From Chitinophaga pinensis (lineage in GTDB: Bacteria; Bacteroidota; Bacteroidia; AKYH767-A; OLB10), in the NCBI GenBank assembly GCA_945872015.1, contig CAMBYJ010000124.1, forward strand, positions 1 to 5,917: 5,917 nt of DNA, written 5' to 3'. This document shows positions 5,095 to 5,917 of this stretch, in pieces (the first letter of the stretch is position 1; the number at the start of each line of letters is the position of its first letter). The translations under genes and the position numbers were made by a program. The notes beneath the pieces were generated by a model. It made no database searches. It worked only from the letters and a program-made list of their open reading frames with translations, and had not been told where the DNA came from.

Positions 5095-5917
5095 ATGCTC
5101 GCTCCAGAATCATTGCATACCCCTGCCCTACACCAATACACATTGTTACCATTGCGTATTTTTTATTCCCTTCTGCTAGTTGATGTGATGCAGATAAAGC
5201 AATTCTTGCACCGCTCATTCCTAATGGATGTCCTAACGCTATCGCACCTCCATTTGGATTAATACGACTATCATTATCAGCTAGACCCCAACTGCGAATA
5301 CATGCTAAACTTTGAGCAGCAAAGGCTTCGTTCAGCTCTATAATATCCATATCATTCCAAGTAAGTCCAGCATTTTTAAGTGCTTTATTCGCTGCTTCTA
5401 CAGGACCAATACCCATTATATGTGGCTCAACACCTGCAATACCTATTGATACAATTCTACTTAAAGCTTTTAGATTATTTTTCTTCAAACCTTCTTCGGA
5501 AGCTAATAAAATAGCTGCTGCACCATCATTTAATCCACTTGCATTTCCAGCAGTAACGGTACCCTCTTTACGAAAACTTGGTTTTAACTTGGTCAATCCT
5601 TCTATTGATGTTGATGATTTTATAAACTCATCTGCCGTAAACAAAATTGAATCTCCTTTACGTTGCGGAATTTCAACTGCTACTATTTCATTTTCGAATT
5701 TGCCTGCCTTTTGAGCAGCCGTAGCTTTTTGTTGCGACCATAAAGCAAACTGATCCTGATCTTCACGAGAAATACTATCGCGCACAGCAAGATTTTCTGC
5801 TGTTTCACCCATGGCATCAACACCAAATTTTTCTTTCATTAATGGATTAATAAATCTCCATCCAAAACTAGAATCAAACATTTGCGCATCACGTCCATAG
5901 GGAGTAGATGTTTTTGA
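5093..5917 (-). CDS. pcaF: Thiolase, PcaF/PaaJ-like 3-oxoadipyl-CoA thiolase (3' part, runs off window)
   Basis: The frame stays open to the right edge, so this is the C-terminal 274 residues of a protein that is normally about 400. The Met codon at 5879-5881 is internal, because the conserved sequence continues upstream of it (TPYGRDAQ). Thiolases cleave 3-ketoacyl-CoA with free CoA to give acetyl-CoA and a shortened acyl-CoA. The visible part has the acid/base His in GGAIALGHPLG (codon 5228-5230), the second catalytic Cys in MCIGVGQG (codon 5138-5140), TAGNASGLNDGAAA and NEAFAAQ. The nucleophilic Cys, near residue 90 in the family, is outside the window. GWRFINPLM with GVDAMGETAENLA, AGVEPHIMGIGPV and the ending CIGVGQGYAMILER closely recall, from memory, PaaJ and PcaF of the phenylacetate and beta-ketoadipate pathways. 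A general FadA-type or acetoacetyl-CoA thiolase is the alternative. The thiolase family is certain; substrate is moderately supported. Confidence 0.9.
   Translation of the reverse strand, partial: SKTSTPYGRDAQMFDSSFGWRFINPLMKEKFGVDAMGETAENLAVRDSISREDQDQFALWSQQKATAAQKAGKFENEIVAVEIPQRKGDSILFTADEFIKSSTSIEGLTKLKPSFRKEGTVTAGNASGLNDGAAAILLASEEGLKKNNLKALSRIVSIGIAGVEPHIMGIGPVEAANKALKNAGLTWNDMDIIELNEAFAAQSLACIRSWGLADNDSRINPNGGAIALGHPLGMSGARIALSASHQLAEGNKKYAMVTMCIGVGQGYAMILERA

Noticed and set aside
5879..5881. ATG at 5881 as the true thiolase start
   Set aside because: The frame continues to the window edge with residues that match the family upstream of GWRF, and a start here would remove the nucleophilic Cys domain.

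Overview
The window looks like an ordinary chromosomal stretch from a member of the Bacteroidota. Three things point there: a TamA/BamA-type outer membrane barrel made as a lipoprotein (the TamL form typical of that phylum), start codons without any Shine-Dalgarno sequence, and -7 promoter-like elements of the TAnnTTTG type. The DNA is AT-rich by eye throughout. I see no insertion sequence, CRISPR array, tRNA, rRNA or phage gene, and no abrupt change in base composition.

Layout from left to right: a complete apaG gene on the + strand (86-478) ends in a strong intrinsic terminator. Convergent to it is a SpoU/TrmH-family RNA 2'-O-methyltransferase on the - strand (525-1280). A 43-base divergent spacer with a tandem 9-bp repeat separates that gene from a large tamL-like gene on the + strand (1324-3648). 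A 254-base gene-free stretch (3649-3902) with several small repeats leads to a + strand protein that joins a receiver domain to a histidine kinase core (3903-5048), also ending in a strong terminator. Convergent to this is the 3' part of a PcaF/PaaJ-type thiolase on the - strand, which runs off the right edge (5093-5917).

The genes do not form one pathway. They are single-gene units in alternating orientation: an ApaG-domain protein of uncertain role, an RNA modification enzyme, an outer membrane assembly factor, a cytoplasmic phosphorelay protein, and a thiolase for CoA-thioester breakdown, probably of aromatic acids. The most notable points are the TamL gene without an adjacent tamB, the receiver-kinase protein with no visible sensor or output domain, and the repeats in the spacers before these two genes. 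I found no convincing undescribed multi-gene system; the regulatory repeats are suggestive only.
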